64,000 nucleotides of DNA from Bdellovibrio bacteriovorus (GTDB lineage Bacteria > Bdellovibrionota > Bdellovibrionia > Bdellovibrionales > Bdellovibrionaceae), in assembly GCF_001592745.1 (NCBI RefSeq), contig NZ_LUKD01000001.1:937384-1001383 (forward strand). The letters are read 5' to 3'. The notes beneath the pieces are model-generated. The model had not been told where the DNA came from. It saw only the letters and a list, made by a program, of their open reading frames with translations, and searched no databases. Both the position numbers and the translations under genes were made by a program. Of the stretch, positions 63,902 through 64,000 are shown piece by piece. Numbering within the stretch: the stretch's first letter is position 1; each line of letters starts with the position of its first letter.

Positions 63902-64000
63902 GCTTAAAGACTCTAGCGATCCCTCAAGCGTCAGGCAACGAGCTTCCCAAGGATTTCGTGTCCTTTCACATAGCGGGGCCATTTCACTTTATAGAGGCCT

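Noticed and set aside
1-64000. tRNA, rRNA, CRISPR arrays, insertion sequences, prophage or origin of replication
   Set aside because: Read through for cloverleaf motifs, regular spaced repeats, transposase or integrase motifs and clustered DnaA boxes; none seen by eye. A software scan could still find small RNAs.

Overview
The window looks like chromosome from a Bdellovibrio-type predatory bacterium (Bdellovibrionota). The evidence is indirect. It has moderate GC, tightly packed operons, a complete Gram-negative flagellar basal-body operon, many Sec-exported lipoproteins and beta-barrels, several peptidoglycan-active enzymes, and a heme operon with unusual fusions. No rRNA, tRNA, insertion sequence, phage or CRISPR array was seen, so species and strain cannot be fixed from the sequence alone.

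Layout. (1) 1-11.4 kb, minus strand: one long flagellar operon, read from about 11.4 kb towards position 1: TPR protein, atypical sigma-54-activator-like AAA protein, flgB, flgC, fliE, fliF, fliG, fliH, fliI, fliJ, motE-like, and the start of a fliK-like gene. A -24/-12 (sigma-54) promoter lies at 11408-11422. It is preceded by a perfect 14-bp palindrome and a second degenerate copy, spaced like enhancer sites. (2) 11.6-14.4 kb: a lipoprotein plus the MlaE/MlaF/MlaD phospholipid transporter, followed by a small basic protein with a histone-H1-like tail. (3) 15.1-24.5 kb, the accessory region: three consecutive Sec-exported proteins. The third has a pre-toxin-like segment and a C-terminal toxin-like domain, and overlaps a small acidic immunity-like gene. 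Then come a trypsin-like lipoprotein, an outer-membrane protein and a large lipoprotein. (4) 24.5-32.2 kb: DciA-like, trmFO, tdk, a non-coding stretch with a large palindromic element, mltF, glmS and glmU. (5) 32.2-41.1 kb: an MpaA-like carboxypeptidase, a HAD phosphatase, two histidine kinases and a receiver, a DUF1254 protein, and an NtrC-type activator. (6) 41.2-50.7 kb: BON protein, agmatinase-like enzyme, mutY, TolB-like lipoprotein, an outer-membrane protein, an M15-like peptidase lipoprotein, and a malate synthase-isocitrate lyase fusion. (7) 50.7-63.9 kb: namZ-like muramidase, the heme pathway (hemB, hemA, hemC-hemD fusion, hemL, a two-component system, hemE, hemN, hemG/Y, hemH), and lrgAB.

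How they work together. The flagellar operon builds the MS ring, C ring, rod and export ATPase. GlmS/GlmU make UDP-GlcNAc, while MltF, the NamZ-like enzyme, the MpaA-like enzyme and the M15-like lipoprotein act on murein, which fits cell-wall remodelling and reuse of prey wall. The heme block covers every step from glutamyl-tRNA to protoheme. The fused glyoxylate enzyme would allow growth on acetyl-CoA from lipids. The strongest candidates for undescribed biology are the exported toxin/immunity-like cluster at 15-19.8 kb, the flagellar AAA regulator that lacks the sigma-54-contacting loop although its operon has a sigma-54 promoter, and the palindromic element at 27.1-27.2 kb.
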